Of a DNA stretch of 64,000 nucleotides, positions 37,084 to 44,946 are shown in pieces. The position numbers were made by a program, and so were the translations under genes. Each line of letters begins with the position of its first letter. Positions within the stretch are counted from its first letter, which is position 1. The notes beneath the pieces are model-generated. The model saw only the letters and a program-made list of their open reading frames with translations, searched no databases and had not been told where the DNA came from. This DNA comes from an uncultured Alphaproteobacteria bacterium (GTDB lineage Bacteria; Pseudomonadota; Alphaproteobacteria; HIMB59; GCA-002718135): positions 1-64,000 of the forward strand of contig CACLJX010000009.1 in NCBI GenBank assembly GCA_902607435.1, read 5' to 3'.

Positions 37084-37806
37084 ATGGAACATTTTCCAAA
37101 CATATCTGCCAATTCAGAGATCTTTGTATTAACAGGTGCTGGTATAAGTAAAGAGTCTGGAATAGATACCTTTAGAGACAACGATGGATTATGGAATAAT
37201 CACCGTGTTGAGGATGTTGCCACACCTGAAGCATTTACTAGAAACCCTTCCCTAGTCTACGATTTTTACAATAATAGACGTAGAGATCTAAATATCGGTA
37301 TAAAACCTAATAATGCACATTTAGACCTTGTAGTGTTAGAAAAAACATTAAAAATCAATATTATAACGCAAAATATTGATAATTTACATGAAGTTGCAGG
37401 GAATTCATCAATTATTTACATGCATGGGGAGCTAAATAAGGTACGCTGTATCAAAAATGATACTCATATTCACTACTGGACCAATGATTTAGATGAAACT
37501 CATAAATGTCCAGAATGTGGTTCTCAAATGCGCCCCCATATCTGCTGGTTTGGGGAAATACCCTTCCAAATGGATGAAATTCATCAAAAAGCGGATCAAT
37601 CCGACCTCTTCGTTTCTATAGGTACATCCGGTGAAGTGTATCCAGCAGCAGGCTTTGTTTCCATGTTCAAAGAAATGAAAAAACCAACTATTGAGCTAAA
37701 TTTAGAGCCTTCTCGCAATCAAGACCAGTTTGATTTTGCCATTCACAAATCAGCTACAATTGCAGTAAAAGAATTTAAGGATTTAATTATCAAAAATATT
37801 AAATAA
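37084..37806 (+). CDS. cobB: NAD-dependent protein deacylase, CobB-type sirtuin
   Basis: A 240-residue Sir2 protein. NAD-binding motifs are TGAGISKESGIDTFR near 17-31 and TQNIDNLHEVAG near 95-106; the catalytic His114 is in YMHGEL. Tyr62 and Arg65 in FYNNRRR match the YxxR pair that selects succinyl and malonyl groups in class III sirtuins, so desuccinylase activity is likely. Cys122, Cys142 and Cys145 are candidate zinc ligands. The C terminus GTSGEVYPAAGF and ELNLEPS fit CobB closely. The ATG at 37084 is preferred over a TTG at 37072. It appears less A+T-rich than its neighbours by eye, suggesting transfer. Confidence 0.92.
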   Translation: MEHFPNISANSEIFVLTGAGISKESGIDTFRDNDGLWNNHRVEDVATPEAFTRNPSLVYDFYNNRRRDLNIGIKPNNAHLDLVVLEKTLKINIITQNIDNLHEVAGNSSIIYMHGELNKVRCIKNDTHIHYWTNDLDETHKCPECGSQMRPHICWFGEIPFQMDEIHQKADQSDLFVSIGTSGEVYPAAGFVSMFKEMKKPTIELNLEPSRNQDQFDFAIHKSATIAVKEFKDLIIKNIK

Positions 37807-37858
37807 GCAGTTTATTTTGTAATAAAAATTGTTTTTTTCTGATTAAATAAGTTTGAAA

Positions 37859-38218
37859 ATGAAGTTTTGTAATCTTATTTTTTTTATTTTAATTTTTCTT
37901 CCCTCTTCTGTTCTTTCCAAAAATTGTTTTTTAGAATCCTGCAACCAATCACAATATGAAGAATGGACAGAAGATATTAAAATGATTATGCACTTCAGTA
38001 AACCTGAATATGATGGTTTAATTTCAAATATAACAGCTCCTATTGAAATCGAATATAATTTACCTAATCAATTTAAAATTGTTACCAAAACAATTATCCC
38101 AACAAATGCTTCCAGAGATATAAATAATTGGCTTGAAAATGATAATATGAATTATAAAATTGAAACTAAACTGATATCTCTGCCTTTTTTTAATCTTCAT
38201 TCAAAAATAACCTTTTAA
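37859..38218 (+). CDS. Small predicted secreted protein
   Basis: Not recognised. The 119-residue product begins with a clear signal peptide (KFCNLIFFILIFLPSSVLSK, cleavage near residue 21). The mature part has two cysteines close together (NCFLESCNQ), then an acidic stretch and a predicted beta-rich region (APIEIEYNLPNQFKIVTKTI). No family motif was identified. The ATG at 37859 is preferred over a TTG at 37853. It follows the sirtuin gene by 52 bases on the same strand and belongs to the accessory islet. Confidence 0.6.
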   Translation: MKFCNLIFFILIFLPSSVLSKNCFLESCNQSQYEEWTEDIKMIMHFSKPEYDGLISNITAPIEIEYNLPNQFKIVTKTIIPTNASRDINNWLENDNMNYKIETKLISLPFFNLHSKITF

Positions 38219-38425
38219 ATTAACATTTTTACTATTAATTTAAATATAATATTGATTTTCAATATGTTACAGTAAGTTTTTGAAGTATAAAAAATCTAAA
38301 TTAGCATTAAATATTATAAATAAACCATTAAAATATAAAAATATTTTAAAAAATTTCTTGTAGTTAAAATTTTTAATTGGATTTCTTTTATTAGTCATTA
38401 ACTAAATATATAATGAAAAACAATA
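38219..38425. other. Noncoding A+T-rich spacer
   Basis: About 207 bases with no convincing reading frame on either strand. The only structure seen is a seven-base inverted repeat, ATATTGA at 38249-38255 and TCAATAT at 38259-38265, around a TTT loop. It is A+T-only apart from one pair and may be a weak transcript end after the secreted-protein gene. Confidence 0.5.
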
Positions 38426-38641
38426 ATGCTGGAAAAACTACTGATTATTTGTTGTTATTTTAATTATCATTTCAAAACAAGGTTGATTGAAGCAAAGTTA
38501 GGTTTTGGTCCTTCTGGCAAGACAGAAAAGGTAGAGTGCGTGATTTGTAAGAAAGTTTTTATTCGTGGAAATAATAACATCAATCCAAAAATAGTTTTGA
38601 TAATTATAATTCTTTTTTTGCTCTTTATTTTGTTATTGTAA
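38426..38641 (+). CDS. Hypothetical small membrane protein with a CxxC pair
   Basis: Not recognised. A 71-codon frame encodes a soluble N-terminal part with a CxxC pair in VECVICKKVFIRG near residues 37-49 and a strongly hydrophobic C-terminal segment (IVLIIIILFLLFILLL) that should span the membrane. The CxxC could be half of a zinc ribbon or a redox pair. The opening residues (LLIICCYFNYHF) look unlike a normal N terminus, so the true start may be internal or the gene may be a remnant. No Shine-Dalgarno is evident. Confidence 0.35.
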   Translation: MLEKLLIICCYFNYHFKTRLIEAKLGFGPSGKTEKVECVICKKVFIRGNNNINPKIVLIIIILFLLFILLL

Positions 38642-38676
38642 TGATGATAAAAATATACTTGCACTACTAAACTTAT

Positions 38677-39360
38677 TTAAATTTGTAAACCTGTTAAAAT
38701 TGAAATAATATTTATCAAAAAACTTGCTATAAATTGTATAAACCAATGAATTGGTTCAAGAGATATTCCTATTTCTTTTCCTATTAATGGAAGGATAAAT
38801 AAAGCTGTTATTATAATAAATAATCCATATCTTTCTAATCTAGCTAGTTTAAAAGAAAAATATTTTGGCAGAAGTCCGACAGCAACTCTTCCTCCATCCA
38901 AAGGGGGTATCGGTATCATATTAAAAACAGCTAGAATAATATTGATTAAAAGAAAATTAATAAGAGTATGAACAAACCAAGTATTATTTGATAAAGCAAA
39001 ATTTTGCATTATAGACAATATAGTTGCTGCTACAAAAGCTAATAGTACATTAGTCACAGGACCTGCTAGAGCAACAATAACCATATCGCGAAGAGGGTTA
39101 TTAAGATTATGAAATTTAACAGGTACAGGCTTAGCCCAACCAAATAAGAAAGGGCTCTTCACAATAATTAGAATCAAAGGAAGTAGAATTGTACCTATCT
39201 TATCAATGTGTTTAATAGGGTTTAGAGTTACTCGACCAATTTTTTTTGCAGTATCATCTCCTAAATGATATGCCATATAGCCATGAGCAGCTTCATGAAA
39301 AGTAATTGAAATTAAAACAGGTAAGACCCAGATTGAAGCATTATAAAACAATTGTTGCAT
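38677..39360 (-). CDS. Site-2 protease-like M50 family zinc metalloprotease
   Basis: A 227-residue polytopic protease of the M50B/SREBP-cleaving type, short form. The zinc motif HEAAHGYMAYHLGDDTAKK is at about 22-40. The third ligand Asp is in NMIPIPPLDGGRVAVGLLP near 146-164, and a NPxG-like element occurs as LAGPVTNVLL near 105. No PDZ domain is present, unlike RseP, so it belongs to the small cytosol-facing group of unknown substrate. It is divergent from the ABC ATPase. Confidence 0.88.
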   Translation of the reverse strand: MQQLFYNASIWVLPVLISITFHEAAHGYMAYHLGDDTAKKIGRVTLNPIKHIDKIGTILLPLILIIVKSPFLFGWAKPVPVKFHNLNNPLRDMVIVALAGPVTNVLLAFVAATILSIMQNFALSNNTWFVHTLINFLLINIILAVFNMIPIPPLDGGRVAVGLLPKYFSFKLARLERYGLFIIITALFILPLIGKEIGISLEPIHWFIQFIASFLINIISILTGLQI

Positions 39361-39479
39361 TACACTAATTATATCACCATTATTAAAAATAATAAGGTAT
39401 TAAATTTTATTAACTAAATTAAGAATTTTATTCTGGTTGAGATACTTGAATAAGAAGTTTATTGTTGCATTTAATCAAT

Positions 39480-40244
39480 ATGAAAAACGCTTTAGAAATT
39501 AAAAATTTAAAAAAATCTTTTGGAGATTTAGAAGTTATTAAAGATCTTTCCTTAATAGCTAAACAGGGAGATGTTATATGTATTATAGGAGCAAGTGGTT
39601 CAGGAAAGAGCACCCTATTGCGTTGCATTAATCTTTTAGAAACACCTGATTCAGGAGAGGTACTTGTGAATGGGGAATTACTTAAAATGAAAAGAAATAA
39701 AAATGGTAAACTAAATCCAATAGATCAAAATCAAGTTGACAGAATTAGATCTAAACTAAGTATGGTATTTCAAGATTTTAATTTATGGTCACATATGACA
39801 GTACTACAAAATGTTATAGAAGCTCCTATTCATGTTCAAAAAATTGATAAAAACGAAGCTAGAAAAAATGGATTATTATTATTAGAAAAAGTTGGAATAT
39901 CTGAAAAAGAAAATCAATACCCTTCTAGTCTTTCTGGAGGTCAGCAACAAAGGGCTGCAATTGCAAGAGCTTTAGCTATGAATCCTGATGTTATGTTATT
40001 TGATGAACCTACCTCCTCACTTGATCCTGAACTTGTAGGGGAAGTATTAAAAGTGATGAAATCTCTTGCTGAAGAAGGTCGTACAATGATTATTGTAACT
40101 CATGAAATGGGGTTTGCAAAAGAGGTATCAACTAAAACTATCTTTCTAGATCAGGGACGTATTGAGGAGCAAGGAACACCTAATGATCTTTTTAATAATC
40201 CACAATCATCAAGGTTAAAGCAATTTTTAGCGACAAATTTATAA
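39480..40244 (+). CDS. Polar amino-acid/opine ABC transporter ATP-binding protein
   Basis: A 254-residue ABC ATPase of the HisP/OccP/ArtP class. Walker A is [10 protein letters not shown] near residue 37, the Q-loop VFQDFNLW follows, the signature is [15 protein letters not shown] near 142, Walker B is [12 protein letters not shown], and the switch His is in VTHEMGFA. The inserted [11 protein letters not shown] region before the Q-loop resembles the opine/lysine-arginine type. The ATG at 39480 is used in preference to a TTG at 39462. It opens a four-gene importer followed by an oxidase gene. Confidence 0.92.
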   Translation: MKNALEIKNLKKSFGDLEVIKDLSLIAKQGDVICIIGASGSGKSTLLRCINLLETPDSGEVLVNGELLKMKRNKNGKLNPIDQNQVDRIRSKLSMVFQDFNLWSHMTVLQNVIEAPIHVQKIDKNEARKNGLLLLEKVGISEKENQYPSSLSGGQQQRAAIARALAMNPDVMLFDEPTSSLDPELVGEVLKVMKSLAEEGRTMIIVTHEMGFAKEVSTKTIFLDQGRIEEQGTPNDLFNNPQSSRLKQFLATNL

Positions 40245-40260
40245 TATACAATTATAAATT
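40236..40260 (+). terminator. A+T-only hairpin after the ABC ATPase gene
   Basis: AATTTATAAT (40236-40245) and ATTATAAATT (40251-40260) form a perfect ten-base stem around ATACA, starting inside the last codons of the ATPase gene. With only A-T pairs and no T run, it is a poor terminator. A role in mRNA processing or 3'-end protection is possible. Confidence 0.35.
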
Positions 40261-40329
40261 AATAAATAAGGTATATCATCTTGTGATTATGGTATATCTT
40301 AACCTAAAAAAAAATGGAGGAAAAATAAG

Positions 40330-41163
40330 ATGATGAAAAGATTTTATTTAACACTTATTAGCGTCTTATTGACTGTTTCTGCTTCTTATGCAGGAGATTG
40401 GTCTAAGATTAAGATAGGTACGGAAGGTGCATACCCACCGTGGAATGGAACAAATGCAGCTGGAGAACTTGAAGGTGCTGAAATAGATTTAGCAATGGAT
40501 CTTTGTGCAAGAATGAATGCAGAATGTGAATTGGTTGCACAGGATTGGGATGGTATTATTCCAGCTCTACAAAATGGAAAATATGATGCGATTATTGCAG
40601 GAATGTCAATTACTTCAGAAAGAATGGAAGTAATTAACTTTTCTCAAGGTTATGCAAATGAACCAGCATCTTTTTCAGTATTAAAATCATCTCCTCTTGC
40701 TTCTCTACAGTCTGCTGGCAAAGTTAACATGGATGCTTTGGATAATACATCTTCAGCATTACTTGATTCACTTAAAAGCACTTTAGACGGAAAGGTTGTT
40801 GGAGTTCAGGGCTCTACTACCCATGAGAATTTTGTAAAGCAAGTTTTAGGAGACTCTGTTACAATGAAATCATATGACACCCAACAAAATCTTGAGTTAG
40901 ATTTAACAGCGGGAAGAATTGATGCTGCTTTATCAGACAAAGGTTCTATGGAAGAATTTATGAGTTCCGATAATGGACAAAATATAACTTTTATAGGTCC
41001 TGGCCTTGGTGGCGGTCCTTTTGGTGGTGGAGTTGGAGCTGGCTTACGAAAAGCTGATACTGATCTCTTAGAAATGATTAATAAAGCTATCGATGAAGCT
41101 AGAGCTGATGGTACACTAGCTGAACACTTTATTAAATGGTTTGGTAAAGATATTTCAATGTAA
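40330..41163 (+). CDS. Family 3 solute-binding protein, lysine/arginine/ornithine or opine type
   Basis: Periplasmic binding protein of 277 residues with a signal peptide cleaved near residue 21 (SASYAG). The SBP_bac_3 fold shows KIGTEGAYPPWNG near 31-43, GAEIDLAMDLCARMNAECELV near 53 (in part), DWDGIIPALQNGKYDAIIAGM and a Gly-rich stretch GPGLGGGPFGGGVGAGLRK near 234-252, a pattern recalled from opine-type (OccT/NocT) proteins. A strong GGAGG is nine bases before the ATG. It is followed by a terminator-like attenuator before the permease genes. Confidence 0.9.
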   Translation: MMKRFYLTLISVLLTVSASYAGDWSKIKIGTEGAYPPWNGTNAAGELEGAEIDLAMDLCARMNAECELVAQDWDGIIPALQNGKYDAIIAGMSITSERMEVINFSQGYANEPASFSVLKSSPLASLQSAGKVNMDALDNTSSALLDSLKSTLDGKVVGVQGSTTHENFVKQVLGDSVTMKSYDTQQNLELDLTAGRIDAALSDKGSMEEFMSSDNGQNITFIGPGLGGGPFGGGVGAGLRKADTDLLEMINKAIDEARADGTLAEHFIKWFGKDISM

Positions 41164-41188
41164 TTCTTTACAAATTATAATTATAAAG

Positions 41189-41223
41189 AAGAGCGGCCAT
41201 TTTATTTGACCGCTCTTTTTTTT
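41189..41223 (+). terminator. Intrinsic terminator/attenuator between binding protein and permease genes
   Basis: AAGAGCGG (41189-41196) pairs perfectly with CCGCTCTT (41210-41217), a G+C-rich stem that stands out in this A+T-rich genome, followed by a T run to 41223. It lies 26 bases after the binding-protein stop and 13 before the permease ATG. Partial termination here would give excess binding-protein mRNA over permease mRNA. Confidence 0.85.
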
Positions 41224-41235
41224 GGAACTTATTAT

Positions 41236-41943
41236 ATGGATTTAGAATTATTAGTTTTAGGCGATACTGGTTGGGGCGATGAAATGCTTCGTGCAGCTTT
41301 AGTAACTCTTATGGTAAGTTTAAGTGCAATGAGTATAGGGTTATTCATTTCAATTTTTGGAACACTTTCAAAATTATCAAATAAAATTTATATACGAGTT
41401 TTAGCAGATGCTTACACAACTATCATTAGGGGTATACCAGAATTACTTGTTATCTATTTATTATTTTTTGGTGGTAGCAATGCTATTATGGGATTAGCTA
41501 AATTATTTGGATATTATGGATATATAGAAATTAATGCTTTCATTATTGGATCTGTCGCTGTAGGTGCTATATCAGGAGCTTATTCCACTGAAGTTATGAG
41601 GGGAGCGTTTTTAGCAATTCCTCGAGGTCAGGTTGATGCAGCTAAATCAGTAGGAATGAACAAATTCCTCATTTTTAAAAGAATTCTAGTTCCGCAAGTT
41701 TTACGTTATGCTCTTCCAGGATTAGGTAATGTTTGGCAGCTAACACTTAAAGATACTGCTCTTATAATGGTAACTGGATTAGTTGAAATAATGAGACAAG
41801 CACATGTAGCTTCAGGTTCTACATACTCACCTTTTACATTTTATATAACTGCTGCAATACTATACTTAATTTTAACAACAGCCTCTAATAAAGTTTTTAA
41901 TAGTGCTGAAAATTGGGCGAATAAAGGTGTGAGAAGAGCTTAG
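41236..41943 (+). CDS. Polar amino-acid/opine ABC transporter permease, HisQ type
   Basis: A 235-residue inner-membrane permease with about five helices. The family segment TIIRGIPELLVIYLLFFGG is near 71, and the EAA loop MRGAFLAIPRGQVDAAKSVGM near 126 precedes LVPQVLRYALPGLGN. The ATG at 41236 with GGAA upstream is chosen; the longer frame from a TTG at 41206 would read through the terminator hairpin. The next permease starts two bases after its stop. Confidence 0.9.
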   Translation: MDLELLVLGDTGWGDEMLRAALVTLMVSLSAMSIGLFISIFGTLSKLSNKIYIRVLADAYTTIIRGIPELLVIYLLFFGGSNAIMGLAKLFGYYGYIEINAFIIGSVAVGAISGAYSTEVMRGAFLAIPRGQVDAAKSVGMNKFLIFKRILVPQVLRYALPGLGNVWQLTLKDTALIMVTGLVEIMRQAHVASGSTYSPFTFYITAAILYLILTTASNKVFNSAENWANKGVRRA

Positions 41944-41945
41944 TT

Positions 41946-42635
41946 ATGAATTATGAATTAATGATAGATACTTTCCCTAAATTATTGGGTGGTTCATACA
42001 TCACAATACAACTTGTAACAATCTCACTATTTATTGGTTTTTGTTTAGCAATAGGACTTGCGTTATTGCGATTATCTAATAATTATTTTTTAAATTTTTT
42101 TGCTAAAACATATGTTTTTTATTTTCGTGGGACCCCTCTTCTAGTTCAAATTTTTTTAATTTATTATGGTATTGCACAATTTGAAGTAGTCAGAGAAAGT
42201 TTAGCTTGGATCTTTTTTAAAGAAGCTTATTGGTGTGGTATACTTGCTTTGACCCTAAATACATGTGCATACAGTTCAGAAATTATAAGAGGAGGCATAC
42301 AGTCAGTTCCTTTTGGTCAAATTGAATCTGCTAGATCAACTGGTATGAGCAGATTTTTGCTTTATAGAAGAATAATTTTACCTATTGCTTTTAGACAAGC
42401 TCTTCCTGCTTATGGTAATGAAATGATTTTAATGGTTAAAGCAACCTCATTAGTAAGTACAATAACAATAATGGATATAACTGGAATAGCAAGACTAGTC
42501 ATAGCTAAAACATTTTCTCCTGTAGAAATCTTTATAGCGGCTGGTTTAATTTATTTAACAATTAATTTTATTATTACTCGACTAATTAGCTATTGTGAGT
42601 TTAAATTAACTCCTTACTTACAAAAATCAGAATGA
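41946..42635 (+). CDS. Polar amino-acid/opine ABC transporter permease, HisM type
   Basis: A 229-residue permease partner of the upstream HisQ-type protein. It has YFRGTPLLVQIFLIYYGIAQF near 57 and EAA loop IIRGGIQSVPFGQIESARSTGMS near 115 (in part), then LPIAFRQALPAYGNEMILMVKATSLVSTI. The pair of short permeases with a single ATPase and a soluble binding protein completes a type I amino-acid importer. Confidence 0.92.
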   Translation: MNYELMIDTFPKLLGGSYITIQLVTISLFIGFCLAIGLALLRLSNNYFLNFFAKTYVFYFRGTPLLVQIFLIYYGIAQFEVVRESLAWIFFKEAYWCGILALTLNTCAYSSEIIRGGIQSVPFGQIESARSTGMSRFLLYRRIILPIAFRQALPAYGNEMILMVKATSLVSTITIMDITGIARLVIAKTFSPVEIFIAAGLIYLTINFIITRLISYCEFKLTPYLQKSE

Positions 42636-42729
42636 ATTTGAGTAAATTTAAGATCAAATGGTAAATGAACATAAACTATTAAATAAATTTGCACTCGTAT
42701 TATTTAATAAAAACTTTCAAAAAAATTAA

Positions 42730-43962
42730 ATGACGCTTAAAGTAGCAGTTATAGGTGCAGGAATTATCGGAGTCTGTATTGCCCATTTTTTAAAAAAAAA
42801 TGGTCATGAAGTAATATTATATGATCAAAAAAACCCTGGAACACAAACTTCTTTTGGAAATGCAGGGCTTTTTGCAAAACATGAGTGTGTTACTGCTAAT
42901 TCACTTCAATTGTGGAAGAATTTACCAAGTTTATTGCTCAAAAAAAATGGACCACTAGTTATTGATTGGTTTTATGTTTTTACTCATTTGCCTTGGATGT
43001 TAAGATTTTTAAGAAACTCTACTAATACAAGAGTTGAACATATTGCAAAATCTCTAAGCTCTTTCTCTTCTCATGCTGCACTTGCTTATGAAGAAATTTT
43101 TAATGAGGTTGATGTATCTAATTATATTGTAAATAAAGAACCGATTTATATTTATGAAACAAAAGAATTATTTGAGAAAGATCAATATGCTTTTGATTTA
43201 AGAAAAAAACACAATGTTCAATTTAATATAATTTCTAAAGCAGATATTGCAAAAAAAGAACCTTATTTAGCGCAAATATATTATAATGGAATAATTCTAA
43301 AAGATGAGTGCTTTACTACATCCCCAATACAAATAACACAAAAAATATTTGATAACTTTATGAAAAAAGGAGGTCATTTTAATTTAACAAAAATTAATAC
43401 TATTTTTAAGAAAGATGATTATCTTTTTCTTAAATCTAATAAAAAAGAGTACCGTGCTGATAAAATTGTAGTCGCTGCAGGAGTATGGTCCAATATATTA
43501 GCTCAAACTATAGGTGATAATTTTCCTCTTGATACTGAACGAGGATATCATATTGTATTTGAAAATAACGACAACATTTTAACTTACCCTATTGGATGGG
43601 CTAAAACTGGTTTTTATATGACACCTATGGAAGATGGCATCAGAGCAGCAGGAACTGTTGAAATTGCAGGTTTAAAAAAACCAATGAATAACAAAGTATT
43701 TGCTACGATTGAATCAACAGCTCGGAGTATTTTGCCTAAATTAGGAAAAGTTAAAAGTAAATGGATGGGTTTTCGACCTACTCTTCCTGACTCTTTGCCT
43801 GTGATTGGTAAGTCAAAAAAATGTAAAGATGTTTACTATGCTTTTGGTCACCAACATCTAGGTTTATCTTTAGCGGCTATAACAGGAAAAACAATACAAT
43901 CATTAATTGAAAATAAACCTATGAATATTAATATAGACTCACTAAATCCTTATCGATTTTAA
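42730..43962 (+). CDS. FAD-dependent D-amino-acid dehydrogenase-like oxidoreductase (DadA/DAO family)
   Basis: A 410-residue flavoprotein of the DAO superfamily. The N-terminal dinucleotide motif VAVIGAGIIGVCIAHFLKKNG is at about 5-25, TSFGNAGLF follows near 40, VVAAGVWSN near 249, and the C-terminal FAD-contact region GHQHLGLSLAAITGK near 379. This pattern is closest to DadA-type D-amino-acid dehydrogenases and to opine oxidase subunits. Its position after an amino-acid/opine importer suggests it oxidises the imported substrate. The 94-base gap before it could hold its own promoter. Confidence 0.88.
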   Translation: MTLKVAVIGAGIIGVCIAHFLKKNGHEVILYDQKNPGTQTSFGNAGLFAKHECVTANSLQLWKNLPSLLLKKNGPLVIDWFYVFTHLPWMLRFLRNSTNTRVEHIAKSLSSFSSHAALAYEEIFNEVDVSNYIVNKEPIYIYETKELFEKDQYAFDLRKKHNVQFNIISKADIAKKEPYLAQIYYNGIILKDECFTTSPIQITQKIFDNFMKKGGHFNLTKINTIFKKDDYLFLKSNKKEYRADKIVVAAGVWSNILAQTIGDNFPLDTERGYHIVFENNDNILTYPIGWAKTGFYMTPMEDGIRAAGTVEIAGLKKPMNNKVFATIESTARSILPKLGKVKSKWMGFRPTLPDSLPVIGKSKKCKDVYYAFGHQHLGLSLAAITGKTIQSLIENKPMNINIDSLNPYRF

Positions 43963-44058
43963 TAATAAATGAATTGTAAATGGTTGATTTAAATAAATTA
44001 CATTTAACAATAATGTGACTTTCTGTTCATAATTTTTTTTAGTATTTATTTTAATTTA

Positions 44059-44946
44059 TTACGATTTAAACAAAGCGGTAGCTCCAATTAATCCCGCATC
44101 ATCATTTAACTTTGAAAATTTTATAGGAATTTTTTTACAATCCTTAGCTAAAATATATTTTCTAATATTAATTAATATAGTTTTTTGAAAAATTATATTT
44201 TTAATTACCACACCTCCACCTAAAATCACAGCCTGTGGATCAATAGAATTAATTAAATTAGCAATTAAAGATCCAAGTGACTCTGAGATGTTATTCAAAT
44301 ATTTAATTTGCTTATTATTATATGTGTAATTATAATTGATATTATTATCTAGTTTTGTAAGATATTTTGTAATTGATTTACCTGAATAAAACTTTTCTGG
44401 AATTAATGAAATTTTTTTATTAGAAGTAGGATCAAACATAATAAGTTTACTTGAAGCAAAATGAATAGCATATCCTTTATTTCCTAGATAAATTTCATTA
44501 TCTCTATACTGAGAATAACTTAATCCAGTACCAATATTAACATAAATTAAATTTTTATATTTTTTTCCTAATCCATAAAATTTTTCAGCACGTAAAGCGT
44601 TTCTCACATCAGAATCTGCTATTGCATTTAATTTGTATTTATTAAAATATTTTTGAAATTTAAAATTATGCCATTTGAAATTATATTCATCCCTAATCAC
44701 ACCATTTTTATTTATAAGTTCAGGAATACCAATTCCTATTTTAGAAATTTTTGTTTTATATTTATTTTCTGCTAAATTTATAAGATCAAAACAAAGATCT
44801 CTTATATTTGCTAAATTTTTTTTATCATTTCTAAATTTTTTTGATTGAATAGTTTTTTTTTCAAGTACTTTTCCATTTTTTAAATTAACAATTCCACATC
44901 TTGTTTTAGTTCCACCAATATCAATACCTATAATCAAATTATTCAT
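44059..44946 (-). CDS. ROK-family sugar kinase-like protein without the zinc motif
   Basis: A 295-residue protein of the ROK (repressor, ORF, kinase) group. ATP-binding signatures are IGIDIGGTKTRCGIVN at about 6-21, YVNIGTGLSYSQYRDNEIYLG near 137 (in part) and VILGGGVVIKN near 253. The typical His and Cys residues of the ROK zinc site (CxCGxxGC) are absent; that region reads GYAIHFASSKLIMF. The catalytic Asp is probably in IADSDVRNALRAE. Substrate may be glucose, N-acetylglucosamine or another hexose; context suggests the sugar imported by the upstream ABC genes. It overlaps the NagB-like gene by eight bases. Confidence 0.8.
   Translation of the reverse strand: MNNLIIGIDIGGTKTRCGIVNLKNGKVLEKKTIQSKKFRNDKKNLANIRDLCFDLINLAENKYKTKISKIGIGIPELINKNGVIRDEYNFKWHNFKFQKYFNKYKLNAIADSDVRNALRAEKFYGLGKKYKNLIYVNIGTGLSYSQYRDNEIYLGNKGYAIHFASSKLIMFDPTSNKKISLIPEKFYSGKSITKYLTKLDNNINYNYTYNNKQIKYLNNISESLGSLIANLINSIDPQAVILGGGVVIKNIIFQKTILINIRKYILAKDCKKIPIKFSKLNDDAGLIGATALFKS

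Noticed and set aside
38467-38664. Minus-strand frame opposite the small CxxC gene
   Set aside because: Its translation is the antisense of the hydrophobic segment, with no plausible start signal; the plus-strand frame is slightly better supported.
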